NCBI GenBank assembly: GCA_026929865.2
Contig: CM049409.1
Coordinates: 7,471,452 to 7,535,451 of the forward strand
Reading direction: 5' to 3'
Length of the DNA: 64,000 nt
From: Hyperoplus lanceolatus
Taxonomy: Eukaryota > Chordata > Actinopteri > Uranoscopiformes > Ammodytidae
Shown here: one piece after another, positions 21,494 through 33,946 of the stretch
Position numbering within the stretch: the first letter of the stretch is position 1
How the letters are laid out: every line of letters begins with the position of its first letter
Translations under genes and position numbers: made by a program
The notes under the pieces: model-generated
The model's input: the letters and a program-made list of their open reading frames with translations, nothing else
Databases searched by the model: none
Told to the model about the DNA's origin: nothing

Positions 21494-24400
21494 ATGAGTT
21501 ATCCCCTGGTGATCCTGCTCTGTGTTGGACTGCTGCACCAGACTGAGGGGGCCGTGCGTATGGATAAACTATCAGACAACAAGATTTGCGGGGATGCAGA
21601 GTGCTCATGTAAGTCAGAGCCTTAAATAGAAGCATGACGCAATGGCTGTGTGTGAGTGCATCCTGAAAACTACCATTTAAAATCACGCAATAAAACACAT
21701 GCCTGATACACTTTTTTAAACAGTACATTATTTCATTAATATTTCCTTTTTTCTCATGTGATTGCATGTGCTGTTTTTAGACGTGCTCTCCATGGCCACA
21801 GCCTTGGTTGACTTCACAGCCCCTGACTGCAGATTCATCAACATCAAGAAGGGTCAGATGGTTTATGTGTATTCTAAACTGGTACCAGCGGAGGGCGCCG
21901 GAGTCTTCTGGTCTGGAAGCGTATGTGCACAGTTCATACAACTTTACAATCAGTTACAAAATGGACAGATGCACAAAATGTGAACTTTCAGGCCTTTTTG
22001 AGCAAATCATCAAGCAGGACATGTGGTCAAATATTCAATTGTATTGCTTTGGAAATGAGCGAGCATTTAAATGACTCAAAGTTTAGAAAGGAAGATTGAG
22101 TGCATAAATGATGTATAATGTGGTGCGTGGTGCTTTGTTAAGTGCTATTTTCACTGGCAGGTTTACAGTGAGCGCTATGTGGACCAGATGGGCATCATTG
22201 GATACTTCCCTGCAAATGTGATGAAGGAGACACAGAAGTTTGTGGAAAAGACAGTTAAGATTCCCACATCTGTGAGTATATCTGTTTAACCCTCCTGTTA
22301 TGTTCCGGGTCAAATTGACCCGTTTCAAAGTTTGAAGATCTAGGAAAAATAGTTATTTATTTATTTTTTATTCATTATTCTTTCGGACAATTCCACACAA
22401 TACACAATTTTCTCTTGCAAATATTCATACATCATACTTTGTGTTGTCAGAAGGGAGACGGAAGAAGCCAAAGGCTTATCAGGTCCCGCCCCCATTAGTT
22501 AAAAGTATGTTTTCAGTACAAAACTTCTTCTGCTTACCTTAATTAGGGTAATCAACATATAATAGGAAAATAATTCATCTCACATATTTGCAACCACCCC
22601 CTGCATGTTTATATCACATAGATACTGTTCGGGTCAATTTGACCCAACAGTAAAACTGGAGGTAAAAGGGTGTCAGAAATGTCAGACTATTTCTTTCTTT
22701 ACAACTGTGAGACATATTTCCCCCAAATCACGCACACCACACACGCACAATCACAATCACACCCACACACAAATACACACACACACACACACACACACAG
22801 TTGCAAGTGCTATGACGGGAACCATTTATGTTCCCGCGGGAAAACTCCATCCACATTCAGTGTACACTCAACAGGAGAGGGGCAAAACATATACTAATAA
22901 TAATAATAATAATGGATTGGATTTATATAGTGCTTTTCAAGGCACTCAAAGTGCTTTACAGGGTTCCAGGTTCCATTCATTCACACACAGTCATACCGGT
23001 GGTGGTAAACTACAATAGTAGCCATAGCTGCCCTGGGGCCGACTGACGGAAACGTGGCTGCCATTCAGCGCATACGGCCCCTCCGACCACCACCTCAAAC
23101 ATACATCAGTCATACACATTCACACCAGGCAAGGTGGGTGAAGTGTCTTGCCCAAGGACACAACAACCATGACACAGGTGGCAGAGCAGGGATCGAACCG
23201 CCAACCCTTGGATCATTGGCCGACCCGCTCTACCACCTGAGCCATGGTCGCCATAATAAAAGATTATCTGCATGAAAGTCCTACCAACATTACACTCTGT
23301 CAGGCAGACCTTTACAAAATGAGCAGCAGAAGCAAAAGGATGACAGTCCAGGAGGAAGTCATCATTGATCATGAGAGTGAAATAGAGGAAGAATTGTCTG
23401 AAGACGAAGGTGATCTGGAGCTAAATTCTGATTCTAATGATTTATATTTTTAACCAGATGAGGGAATTGCTGTTCCTATCCTTCTAAGTAAGAGGGATAG
23501 GGATAGAGATGTCAAAACATTGTGAAATATAGTGGTCTTCATCCCCAAATATGCGCTAGGCAAAACTGTCTGCAGAAAACATAATAAAGACAGTGCCAGG
23601 GCCCACTAGGATGGCACTGACTCGTGTGACTGACATCCAGTCAGCTTTTGAGCTGGTCATGCCAGATTCAATACAGAAAATTATTCTGGAAATTATTAAT
23701 TTAGAAGGGAGGTGTGTTTTTGGGGAAAAGTGGAAGGAGCTGGACAAAACACATTTAGATGTGTATTTGGGGCTCCTCATCCTGGCTGGGGTCAAAGGAT
23801 GAATCGACAGCCAGTCTGTGGGATGCAGAGACCGGCAGGGCTATATTCCGAGCCACAATGTCTCTGGAGACTTTTCACATTTTCTCCAGAGTTTCAAAAG
23901 TAATAAAGTGGTGAAACATTGCAAAAAAGTATGAACATGTATTTTTTTTTATGAAAAACTAGTGAATTATCTTTATTGAACCAGTTAGAGGTAAGAAACA
24001 CCATTGCACTAAATATTGATAGAATAGTTAGTAATGGAGTTGGTAATGACATGTTCACACTGCTTGTTAGGATTTTTTTTGGTTCAGGACATCTTTTTGA
24101 TGATTTAACATGCACCGGGTCAAATTGACCCGGGAACACCATTGCTGTTCCTGACAAATGAACATAACAGGAGGGTTAACCCTACATCACATGAGGGACC
24201 ATATGGTAACTTCAGTATACAGTACCTCTAAAAGGGAAAATGTTTACCATAGACAAGGGCAAGGGACCAAATAGTCCATGGCAACTTCATTGACCTCAAT
24301 TTGCAACATAAAATGAAACATTTTGAAAAAGTTAAAGGTTAAAGTTGAAAAAAAAGTTAAATGAAAGAAATACTATTTCTGAATTTGGAAGTATTTACAT

Positions 24401-24503
24401 GAGCACCCAATAAAGAGGACAATATCTGAAATGGTTGCTTTAATTCTTTTTCATTACATTTTGCCCTTTTTCTTTTCAGGACATGGACTTCTACTGTGAC
24501 TGA
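21494..24503 (+). CDS. otor: Otoraplin (MIA/SH3 family secreted protein), 4 exons
   Basis: Small secreted SH3-like protein of the MIA family, known in vertebrates from cochlea and cartilage. Exons 21494-21608, 21781-21920, 22161-22271 and 24480-24503 have consistent phases and GT/AG borders, giving 129 aa (human OTOR 128). An N-terminal signal peptide ([19 protein letters not shown]) is followed by the SH3-like fold: [41 protein letters not shown]. The four cysteines of the family (32, 37, 55, 128) are all present. The C terminus PTSDMDFYCD matches OTOR better than MIA, and pcsk2 lies next to it, as in human 20p12.1, so otor is preferred over mia. Intron 3 carries the piggyBac-like element. 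Confidence 0.92.
22768..22799. repeat. (CA)n microsatellite
   Basis: Dinucleotide tract within the piggyBac-like element; preceded by interrupted CA-rich sequence from about 22737. Confidence 0.9.
22893..23252 (-). repeat. tRNA-derived SINE nested in the piggyBac-like element
   Basis: On the - strand a tRNA-like head starts at 23252 (A box TGGCTCAGGTGGTAGAGC, B box GGTTCGATCCC at 23199-23189). It is followed by a central body and ends with 'ctgtaaagcactttgagtgc', 'aagcactatataaatccaat' and an (ATT)n tail. The tail is of the L2/CR1-mobilised type common in fish. It splits the piggyBac remnant, so it inserted later. Confidence 0.85.
23319..23903 (+). pseudogene. piggyBac transposase remnant (N-terminal part)
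   Basis: Three broken pieces. An acidic N-terminal stretch ([17 protein letters not shown], 23319-23453). A fragment with '[13 protein letters not shown]' (23593-23802), typical of the transposase region before the catalytic core. After a frame change, '[20 protein letters not shown]' (about 23800-23900), matching the 'lW....grpifr..Ms' motif of PGBD-type transposases. The DDD catalytic core that should follow is missing, so the gene is dead. Confidence 0.75.
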
Positions 24504-24630
24504 GGGCTGACTGACTGAGGCCTCTTCCTTCTCAAGTAGTATTGCTTTTTGTAACTCTGGCTTTTATAAAGGAGTGTCTATAGTTCCTGTGGTGTAGTCT
24601 CAAGCATGAATGGAGAATTGGACACTCACA

Positions 24631-24694
24631 TTAACACGGACATGGGGAACCTACATCGCTTGATCCGACCTGGGATTAGTTATGGCCACAGTCT
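24631..24694 (+). repeat. 64-bp segment of otor 3'UTR with a perfect inverted copy at 34617-34680
   Basis: Begins ttaacacggacatggggaac and ends tatggccacagtct. All 64 bases match the reverse complement of 34617-34680; similarity stops abruptly on both sides. It starts 128 bp after the otor stop codon and precedes the poly(A) signal, so it should be in the mature mRNA. Confidence 0.95.
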
Positions 24695-24775
24695 CTCAGC
24701 CTTTGATAGCCCACAATGTGACTCCCATTCTATAGTCACATGCATCTTGCTCTGTTTTCACAAGACACTTTGCCG

Positions 24776-24781
24776 AATAAA
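24776..24781 (+). terminator. otor: otor poly(A) signal
   Basis: AATAAA 273 bp after the stop codon gives a 3'UTR of about 0.3 kb, similar to small MIA-family transcripts. Confidence 0.7.
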
Positions 24782-24809
24782 CCCTCTTTCATGTCAATCC
24801 AAAATGTTT

Positions 24810-27123
24810 ATTCATCTCAATTTCTGTAGCTATTTTATGTGCCCCAAACTACACCTTCCCTACACACCCATACTAAATCCAATGCAAGCAATGTGTACTG
24901 TAGAAACAATCTGATCTAACTGTGATAAATAATAAGTACAGATGCTGAGTATTGCCGATTTGGAGAAATGAGAGATCTAAAATTAATAAAATAGGTTATC
25001 CTCAGAAATAATCATAAAATAAAGAGTTATTATTATTTCAACACTGCCACTTTATCTAAAAGGAATTGGTTAAAAGTGACAACCCTTGAAATGGAAATGT
25101 CTTTTGTATGTGTAAAAAACTTCTATTTCACACATTATCAATTGTTGCTTCTCTCTTGGTCTCTATCAACACTATCAACATCGCCAGTCCTTGAACATGC
25201 AACACAGGTACATGCTCAACTCTATATCTTGTGTCCACATCCTTATCGGTTTGCATACAACCTTTGACAACTGTAACTTGTGTGTCAATTCTGTCTTTGT
25301 GTTTCACTACTTTTTTATTTTTTTTAAAACGATGTACCTGTTTTGCTTAATGCTTTGTAAGATGTCTCGTGTTGCTATGAAATATGGAATATACACAGTA
25401 AATGCCTTGTGTCAGACCTTTTTTAAAGCTCAAAAATCTCTCTGCCACTTCATTGTGATGAAGTGAATTCATGGTGACGTTATTACAGTGTTTTGTTTGT
25501 ACCACATGTCCTAATCTAAATCCATCCATCTGTCTTTCTATCAAACCCCCCCCCCCCACACACACACACACACATACACAATCAGACACGATCAAATGCG
25601 CACTTATAAATACACTTGCATCTTCCAAAGGGACCTATTGTCCCAGTTGAGACTCTTCTCAAAGGATGATCTCAATCTCTTTTTGATTGTTTTTTAATCA
25701 TGTGCCTCTATGCGTAATAGCACCAGCTACAGTGGTGAATAAAGCATCTCGTCAAGTGTTTACAACGTCGGACTACTAGCTCCAAGGATGTTTCAAAGAA
25801 AGATTTAACATTGTTCAGAGGCTTGCCAGTAGATTTATCCGCACTCTTAGGAACTCTCTTACTTGCCAGCTGTGTGCATTGATTTGTGAGGATTTGTAAA
25901 CTGCTCATTTTCATTAGTTTGTTTCTGTCCGACCCGAAGGCATTTTCAGAAAGACAGGCGAGGTTTAGGAAATAGGGCTGTCACGCATAACGATCGATCT
26001 CATGTCCCCTTCCCTGGCCCAGATCGATACAAACCTGTTCCAAATGGGGCCATCTAATACCGACTGTCACTCAGCAATAGAAAAATACCTGGGGCATGTC
26101 TGAGGGCTCTGTGGAAACAGGGACAATTTCAAAAGAGCAGAGAAAAAGGCAGAAAAAAGGCTGATATATTCACTAAAGAATTTTTGGAAGTCATTTTTGT
26201 TTCAGAAACATTGCAACTCTCTCAATGTGTGATCATATTGCAATGCAATTGGTGTCATTACACAGTACTACCTCTGTACAGAGGAAAGGGAATGAACCAA
26301 TGTCCATTACTTACTATTTACCCAACGAGGGTGAAAAACTCAGTATCTTTTCATCTCATTGCCAGCTGCAGTTGTGTGCCTCTGTATGTGTTGTCCTTCA
26401 CTGCTGTCCTTTAAGTCAAACATCCTTCAGACAGTTATAGTTTAAGGTTGTTCCTATGGTGACAGACAAAGGGATACTGTGACAGAAGAGATTGATTTGT
26501 ATGCATGTTTGTGTGTTTCCACTGACTGAGTTTTCAAGGAGCAGCTGCCAAATGCAGGCTATATAGCAGGTGTGTTTTTTTGTTGTTGTCTTTTTTTTTC
26601 TATCCGGGGTCACACCCACACACCTCTGTGCACGTCACCCTGTAGGGTCGAGAAATCAATGTCTTCAGGTCTGGTTAGCATCTGAGCGTGACACTTTAGA
26701 CTGGGTGGACACACAAGTATTTTTTTTTTAGTTTAACATCCCAAACTGTCACGACTTTGTGATGCAACTGTGAAACAAATTCAATTTCGAACAGCACTTC
26801 ATCAGAACATTCAAATGACTTCTTCATACCAACAACAGAAGCAGAATTTCTTATTAAAAAAAAGTCAAATACAAAGCAATTAAAGAAAGGATAGAATAAA
26901 GTATAATCAACCAAATACAATTTCTCAAACATTTTTGTGACAGTAGTTCCTGGATGAACCAAAAAAACTCGGTCTTGTATGTGGCTCTGAAAAAAACAAA
27001 CAAAAAACCACGACATGACCTTAGATTGAACCTTAGATTGAGAAGGGAATAAAATGAAAGAGAATGTCGATGAGCGTTTGAAGGGCCAGGGGAAATGTTT
27101 TTTGATATGAAACAGCTCATTTA
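24810..27123. other. Intergenic sequence downstream of otor
   Basis: No gene recognised. Contains a short C-rich plus (CA)n tract at about 25546-25577. ORFs here have no family features and look random. Confidence 0.5.
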
Positions 27124-27131
27124 TTTCCGAG

Positions 27132-29104
27132 CAGGGGCGGATCTACCGGGGTGGCATGGGGTGGCAACTGTCACCCTAAAAAAAGCCTTGCCACCCCAGC
27201 TGCCACCCCAGATGGCAGCGCCAAATTAAACATTTATTTTTGGCTGTTAAGAGACATTTACGAGCATGAGTTTCAAATTTCCGACTGCAAGTGAATGTAG
27301 CCAGGTAATATTGCCCCACCCCGATCCCCCGCGACCCACTCCCGAGACTCCTAACCGCACCTAACGGCACTGATTTTGAATACAAGGAAGGCGTGCAAGA
27401 GACGGATCCAAACCTCTAGTCTAGACTAACGAAGCAAGCAGCACAGGAGAGACTACACTCTCCAGGTATTACTGATCAACTGTCTATCTATGAAAAAATG
27501 ACAATAATGAGAAAAGAGCAGGGCTAATGGAGTTGTAGTTTTCCTATAAAGTTAATATGCTGCTGTGTGGTGACAATGACTAGAGGTTAACAATAATGTT
27601 AGCAACTCGTGAATGCCTCGGAAAAACTACAATAACGTTCACATCAGCGAAGATTGTGCACTACTGTAGGCTACTGATCCAAATTCCACAACTCATTACT
27701 TGTGTTACAGTTTAGTAGGCTACAATATTTATTTATTTATATTTGGTTGCTCCACCTTAAGTCAGCCCAGGCAGGACAGGATAGTTAAGTTTCACTTTCG
27801 TTTTTCATCTCCGTGTTGGACAGCTGTTCGCTCAGCTGAAGGGCTCGAGCCTCACGGAGCAGACAGCGCGAGTCAGTCTAAAAGTCAGCGAGGATCAAGC
27901 TCACAAATCAAAAAGCTAAATTATAAAATAAAGCTATCTCTTCCTCCCTCTGTCCACTGCACACTTAGTCACTAGTAGCTTAAAGGAAATACATGAGGAT
28001 TAAAACCTCATTTTGCACTTTATTATTTTTGAATATTTGAAGATTGCAGGCATGTAAAATACCACCAGCCACTACATACTCAATGATAGACGTGAATATT
28101 CACTTCTTCTTTTTTTCTAAACCAATTTGTTTTTAACAATAGAGGAGAATAAATATTTGAAAGCAATACAGAATGCATGATATTACGGCATTGTATTCTA
28201 TTCTATTGTTGTCACTGGGAACCTAAATGTTGTCAATTACTTTACATAAACTTGAAGCAAAAAAATTCACCAGAATGCAGGAAATTAAGTGATGAATGCT
28301 CAAAAATTTCTGGGGGGGCACCCCCAGACCCCCCATTTAAAAGGTGTCCTAAACCAAGGTTTAATCATAACCTATACCCTTGAAATTCATTAATTATTTT
28401 GTTTAATTTTATCTATAGGCCTTTGTATAAGGATATACTTCCTAATTCTTATCACACTATTTTAAATTAAAGTCTTAGGTTGTGCTTATCAATTGCTCAT
28501 AATAACTAGTAGGCCTATTTCTGTGTTGGACATTACTGAACCTCTTCCCATTTACAGTGTGTTTAACAGGTCACTGTTTGTGACCAAACATAGGAAAATG
28601 CCACACAATATTTTGATGAAGGATTTTATCTGTATTGTATGTAAATTACTATATTGAATAACTTGATATTTGCACTCAAGTTAGACTGATGATTGACATC
28701 TGATGGGAGTATATCATATTAACACAGGCAAATACCAAAGACTCACTGTTAACTAAGTACTTATTGCAGCCCTATTTGCATAGCTTTTGAGCCCCATGCT
28801 GGTGTATTAGTGCAGGTGTTTGTTGTGAGACAGGTAATGTAGTAATTATTCAGTAATAATAATCTTTAAAATTGTCTGACACCTTTTATGTTTAAATGTA
28901 AGGCCTCACTCGTGCTACAATACATTAAGTATTATGTTATTTAGTCAACATATCTAAATGTGGGGGCTTTCCCAAGTACATATTTATTTATATGGCTTTA
29001 ATTTAATCGGCATACTGTATATACATCCGCCACAGGTTGCCACCCCTTAAAATCTCCTGCCACCCTCTTGCCACCTCATAAATATTTTTCTAGATCCGCC
29101 CCTG
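27132..29104. mobile_element. hAT-like element (CAGGGGCGGATCTA ends)
   Basis: The 1973-bp element has 14-bp perfect inverted ends CAGGGGCGGATCTA / TAGATCCGCCCCTG and the perfect 8-bp target-site duplication tttccgag (27124-27131, 29105-29112). Subterminal 'gccacccc' motifs occur near both ends. No intact transposase ORF; short open frames inside show no recognisable domain. hAT superfamily by its termini and duplication length. Confidence 0.92.
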
Positions 29105-29621
29105 TTTCCGAGTGATGTGATTTCTCTGGATAAAGACTATTTTTTGTCCTCCTCGTGGTAGACTGCGTAGGCCTCTGCCTTCCATGTGCATGACTAGAGG
29201 ACAAAGCATGTGTGTGTGTGTGTGTCTGTAGAGACTGGCTTAATCGAAAGTGTCTTCAAGGTTCTTGAACGATAGGGTTTTGTCCGTGCCGATTTTCTTC
29301 AAGAAAATGGCATCTCACTGGCTGTTTGAACTAAATCAATCAATCAGTCAGAAAGAATCAATCGCCGTCAAAGCCTGAGGACCATCGGTGTCCACCTCAC
29401 TTGAGAAATATCCTCTAGATTTCCGAATGCATTTGTCAGTCTAGTTTTTTTGTCAAGAATGTGTGAGTCGGGCGACATCACGTGTAGGCTATTGCTGCCA
29501 AACTTTAAGGAGAAAGCAACAATAGAGGGGTTTCTAATCGAGAGGAAAGTGGAGCTTCAACAGTATAGCCTATTCTTTTCCCTTCAGTATTTATCTATCC
29601 TTCTATTTTATTCTCTTTCCC

Positions 29622-29737
<116 letters not shown>

Positions 29738-29739
29738 TT

Positions 29740-30474
29740 TGTTACATCTCTGACTCATATAATTGCACAGGCTAGTGTAATTCCTACCATTTTCTCTGTC
29801 ACACAACTGCACGAAGAAACCATTGGTTTCATGTCTTGTGTGTGTTCATCCATCCAAATAAACACTCAGGACTCCATTGTAGCTGGTACTTGAGGATTAC
29901 TGACGTATTCTGGAGAAAGGAAAATGGGCATTGTTAGAAGGTAAACCTTTGGGGAGAGACACAGATCAACTGATTAGTGGACATAAGTAACTTTTTCTGG
30001 TGAGTACATTTGTTTAATGGCTGCATGTGGGTAAAGAAGCAGAGAACTGTGTGAAAGAGTTGAAATAAGCCTTTCCCATTCCACTTTACATCCTCATCTC
30101 AATGGTCACCTCCATTTTTGTCACACCTGAATAAACCACCTGTCTGTGGGTGCGGGAACATTCTGCTCACCTTCCCCAATCAAGAGTAGCAAACTGTCTT
30201 CCTTTTCAATCATTTCTCCTCTGTTTATATGGATATGAATGAGACCACCAGAAATGAGTTGCAGTGAGAAGGAGATAAGGAGACCACATTCTGAGAATGG
30301 CTAAATGATAAATACATAATTAAGGTCCCCTTGTTGGACCTTTATTCATGTATTTTTAATAATATGGCAGTTTGCGTTGCCTCTAGGTCGGAAGAACTCC
30401 TCCAATCATCAGTGGATTAAGGTTCATCCTGTCAGTCGGACTTTGCCCATTATTATCATTCCTCTTTACAATTC
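29740..30474. other. Intergenic sequence
   Basis: No gene, RNA or clear repeat seen between the GT tract and the LINE fragment that follows. Confidence 0.5.
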
Positions 30475-32160
30475 TTTTTATTTTTTTTTATTTAACCTTT
30501 ATTTTCCCAGATAAAACATTAGAACAGTTTCTTATTCACAATATTGATCTGGTCCAAGAGGCCCCACCAGGAATAAAGGTACAAATAACAAATTCACAAG
30601 CATGACTCACTTAGACAAACATAAAACGGATATACAAATGCACAGCCTATGTACAGTAACAAAATAGAAAACACAAATGCACAAAAACTAGTCAGGGGAC
30701 GGGCGTAGAGGTCTGGACATGGTGTAATAAATAACAAACAACACTAAAATGAAACGGATGTATGTGCTTGTGTATGCGAGCCGATGCATGTGTCTGGGTG
30801 GAAAATAAACAAAAATTAAGATGTGTCAAATCAATGCTATATTGTGTGTGAAGGGTGTATGCAAGTGAGAAACAGTGGAATCAACAGAAGCAGGCGGGGT
30901 CTACTAAAACAATGTTAAGTTTCTGCTTGAAGGCAGACTGTGAAGTAAAGCTGTAAGTTTGAGGGTGTCTTGAATGTCGTTCCAGTTAAAAGCTGCTGCA
31001 AAATGAAAGGAGTTTCGGCCTCAGGTAGTCCTGGTGAGTGGGTTGGTGAGTTCGATAAGGTCAGATGATCTTGTGCGGTAAGAGCTTCTGGAGAGATGGA
31101 GAAGGGAGGAAAGGTAAGACGGGGTCTTGCCCAGGAGTGTCTTATAAATAAACTGGAGCCAATTTCGGATTCGGCGGGTTTGGAGGGAGGGCCAGTCCAC
31201 CAGTTTGAAAAGTTCACAGTGGTGTGTATGAAAGGGAGAATTGGTGCCAAAGTGGATAGCTGAATGGTGAAGAACGTCAAGTTTATGTAGCGCTGTTTTT
31301 GAAGCCATTTTATAGATTGTATCAACATAGTCAAGGATGGGCAGGTTGGTCATTTTTACAAGTGTAAGTTTAGCAGAGCGTGTGAAGGATGCTTTGTTAC
31401 GGAAGAGAAAGGCCAATCTGGCTTTCACTTTATTATGAATGTTGTCAAAATGGACGGAGAATGAGAGGGAAGAATCCAGCCAAAGCCCTAGGTATTTATT
31501 GGACTTGACAAACTCCAGTTCGGAGTTGGAAAGAGTTCTCAATAGAAGTGAGACTGTCCTGAAGAGTGGCGGCTGCGGAGCAGAGAGAAGGGCCAGTACA
31601 GGATAGTGTCATCAGCATAAAGGTGGATCCGGGAGCTGCCTGCAGCCTTGGCCACATCGTTAATATAGATGGAAAAGAGCATAGGCCCCAAGATTGATCC
31701 CTGAGGCGCCCCTTTAGTAATGGCTAGTGACTCCGACAGGATGTTCTCTGTTTTGACCTGTTGGATTCAGTTAGTCAGGTAGCTGGCAAACCAGTTGCAA
31801 CAGGTGGGGGATAAAGAAGTGCTAGAGAGCCTACCCAAAAGGGTCATGTGATCAACTGAATCAAATGCCTTGGCTAGGTCTATAAAGCTGGCAATACAGA
31901 CAGTAATGATGGCGTCAAGGACCTTAAGTGAGGCTGTGATGCATCCATGGCCAGAACGAAACCCAGATTGAAGATCAGACAAAATGTGATTTGTGGTAAG
32001 AAAAAAATCCAGTTGTTTGAGGACCAGGTTCTCTCTAGTACTTCAGCCAAGCATGGCAATATGGAAATAGGCTGGTAGCAATTGGGGTCAGAGCTAGAGC
32101 CACCCTCAAAGAGGGGAAATATCAAAGCTGATTTCCAATGGACTGGATTTTAGTTCCCCT
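30475..32160 (-). mobile_element. Non-LTR retrotransposon (LINE) 3' fragment with reverse transcriptase
   Basis: On the - strand, broken frames give the reverse transcriptase order: 'SSDPNCYQPISILPCLAEVLER' region (about 32100-32030), SGFRSGHGC then DLAKAFDSVDH (31982-31840), [20 protein letters not shown] (about 31710), [10 protein letters not shown] with the catalytic YADD at 31619-31608, and the thumb/C-terminal part NKYLGLWLDSSLSFSVHFDN to YRTRSS (31542-31021). It ends with 'ataaaggttaaat' and a T/A-rich tail at 30475-30500. Stops and frame changes show it is dead. Motifs and tail suggest an L2/CR1-type element, 5' truncated. Confidence 0.85.
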
Positions 32161-32169
32161 TAAGATAAT

Positions 32170-33860
32170 GAAGTATACATAAATCTGTCTCACGTCACAG
32201 GCCCCAGTATAATATTACATATTATAACATTGCCTAATCAAACAAAAAATACCAAAGTTGTGTTGCACCTTGAACCTGTTGGCTTCTCCCCAAGTATTTT
32301 TAGCTTTCCTTCAGGCGCTGCAGTTCCGATCTTTATGATCAAAGCAACCTTTAGTTACATAACTTGGAGGTCAGATACTTTGCTGTCTTGTCTTTTCACC
32401 TCTTTGTAACATAAGTAATGAATGCGCCTAGGTATCACTTGTCTGGCAGTCTTGAAGAATGCTGTCTGCAGTTCTTTAATGCTTACATGTCATGGCATTT
32501 CAATGTCGCCTCACAATGAAAAACAAACTTGAAACCCCACTAGAGACATGCTTTTCAGTGTGTATATAATATCAGAGTGACACACCAATGAAAACGATTA
32601 ACCGTACTTCTCTTATCTTTTGCTGTATACTTCCCTTCTTTATGAAAACCCTTGAATAGAAAGACAGACTCATTCAGCAGAGACTGAACACTTCAGTCCT
32701 CTCGCAATATAGAAGTATATGCTTCTTGGGCTCTCAGTACCACTCCTGCTATTTTTCTCATATGAAACCAACATCTTAGGAGCCATTTTGTCCTGTGGAG
32801 TCTCCCTGCCTTCTTATTCATTATTAGGAAATGGAGTAACAGGCTATCATTCCCCTTAGTCGGAGTGTGGTGGAAAGCTTCCATCAGAGATCTTCTACGT
32901 CCTGTCTTCAAAATGTGTTTGCAGAGTTTTTTTTTTTTTTGCACTCTGGGCTATGAATAGTGTTGAGTGTTGAATAGTGTTTGTCATGACAACCAATTAC
33001 CCATTACAAAAGCAGTGAGGCTAAGTAAGGCAATTAAGTGGTGAAACAAAATCGTGTGTTGCCAGATTTTCACCATGTGTTTGCTCTCACATACGTCTGC
33101 GGGTGAATACAGGTGTTCATGTTCCCGTATGGAGTTTTATCTGGGAACATTTGCTGTGCACCGCTTCATTTCTATGACTTCCTGATGTAGGCTATAAAAA
33201 GCAAACTATTACTGACATCATTTAGATAGCTACCTTTATGATTTTTAGTTAAGCAGATGCAATCCTACACCAACATTGTTTAATTAAGTTATAAAAACCG
33301 AAATAATTTGAATCAAGCAAGGCTATTTTAAAGTAAATAGGCATTGTTGTGCACAACAGTTGAGAAGATTGGTATCTAATGGCTGTTAACTCATCATTAT
33401 TGGAGAATAACTCTTCACTTCAATTCATTACATAGGCTATTTTTCAATGAACAATGATTGTTAACAACAAACAGTAAATTTGTTCTTCCTAGCTGTATGA
33501 CTCCGCTGTCAGCTGGTGTAGTGACTTTTGATTGCTAAATTATTATTTACAGTAGGGTTTTTGAATGTCGAGTCTCAGTGTCGGCTGTGGTTCATCTATT
33601 AGGTTTCATCATTTTCTTTCAAGTTCCATATCTCCGTGTTGCAGCCGCCGGAAGCTTGTTAAATGACTGACATTCAGTAATGAAAAAAAGAAGAAGCAAA
33701 AAAAAGGCTATAATAGTACTTCTCATAATGGAAAAAATGGTCAAGTACTCAATTTGGTTAATGTCAAGCGATAGCGCAGGGTGGTATACACAGTGCACAC
33801 GTCAATGCATATATTGGTTGAATAATTGAATGTAGTTGGTGGGTGTGTGGGTGGGTGGTG
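32170..33860. other. Intergenic sequence, gene-poor
   Basis: A/T-rich. Contains a poly(T) run near 32927-32940. No recognisable gene or repeat family. Confidence 0.5.
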
Positions 33861-33871
33861 GGGGGTTATTA

Positions 33872-33946
33872 CCTGTCACTCATTCGTCATCTTTGCGTCA
33901 ATGTACATGCAGTACATTGACGCAAAGATGACGAATGAGTGACAGG
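33872..33946. repeat. Perfect inverted repeat: 35-bp arms, 5-nt loop
   Basis: The left arm 33872-33906 (starting cctgtcactcattcgtcatc) is the exact reverse complement of 33912-33946, separated by atgca. Pairing stops immediately outside. Either transcript strand would fold into a long perfect hairpin. Possible origins are a template-switch mutation, a decayed palindromic element, or a small-RNA precursor; sequence alone does not decide. Confidence 0.97.

Larger units (their letters stand above)
22290..24175 (+). mobile_element. piggyBac-like transposon in otor intron 3
   Basis: The 1886-bp element is flanked by TTAA target sites (22286-22289, 24176-24179) with perfect 16-bp inverted ends CCCTCCTGTTATGTTC / GAACATAACAGGAGGG. 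Just inside each end is the palindrome GGGTCAAATTGACCC (22307-22321 and 24117-24131), with a variant at 22631-22645. Decayed transposase sequence and a nested SINE are inside. TTAA sites and CCC-starting ends are diagnostic of piggyBac. The left end lies only 18 bp after the exon 3 splice donor. Confidence 0.93.

Noticed and set aside
23185..23252. Second possible tRNA gene on the - strand
   Set aside because: Head of a SINE with the (ATT)n tail; no proper cloverleaf and no Pol III terminator nearby.
21494..24503. Calling the gene mia rather than otor
   Set aside because: The C-terminal PTSDMDFYCD and the adjacent pcsk2 match OTOR and human 20p12.1 synteny better than MIA.
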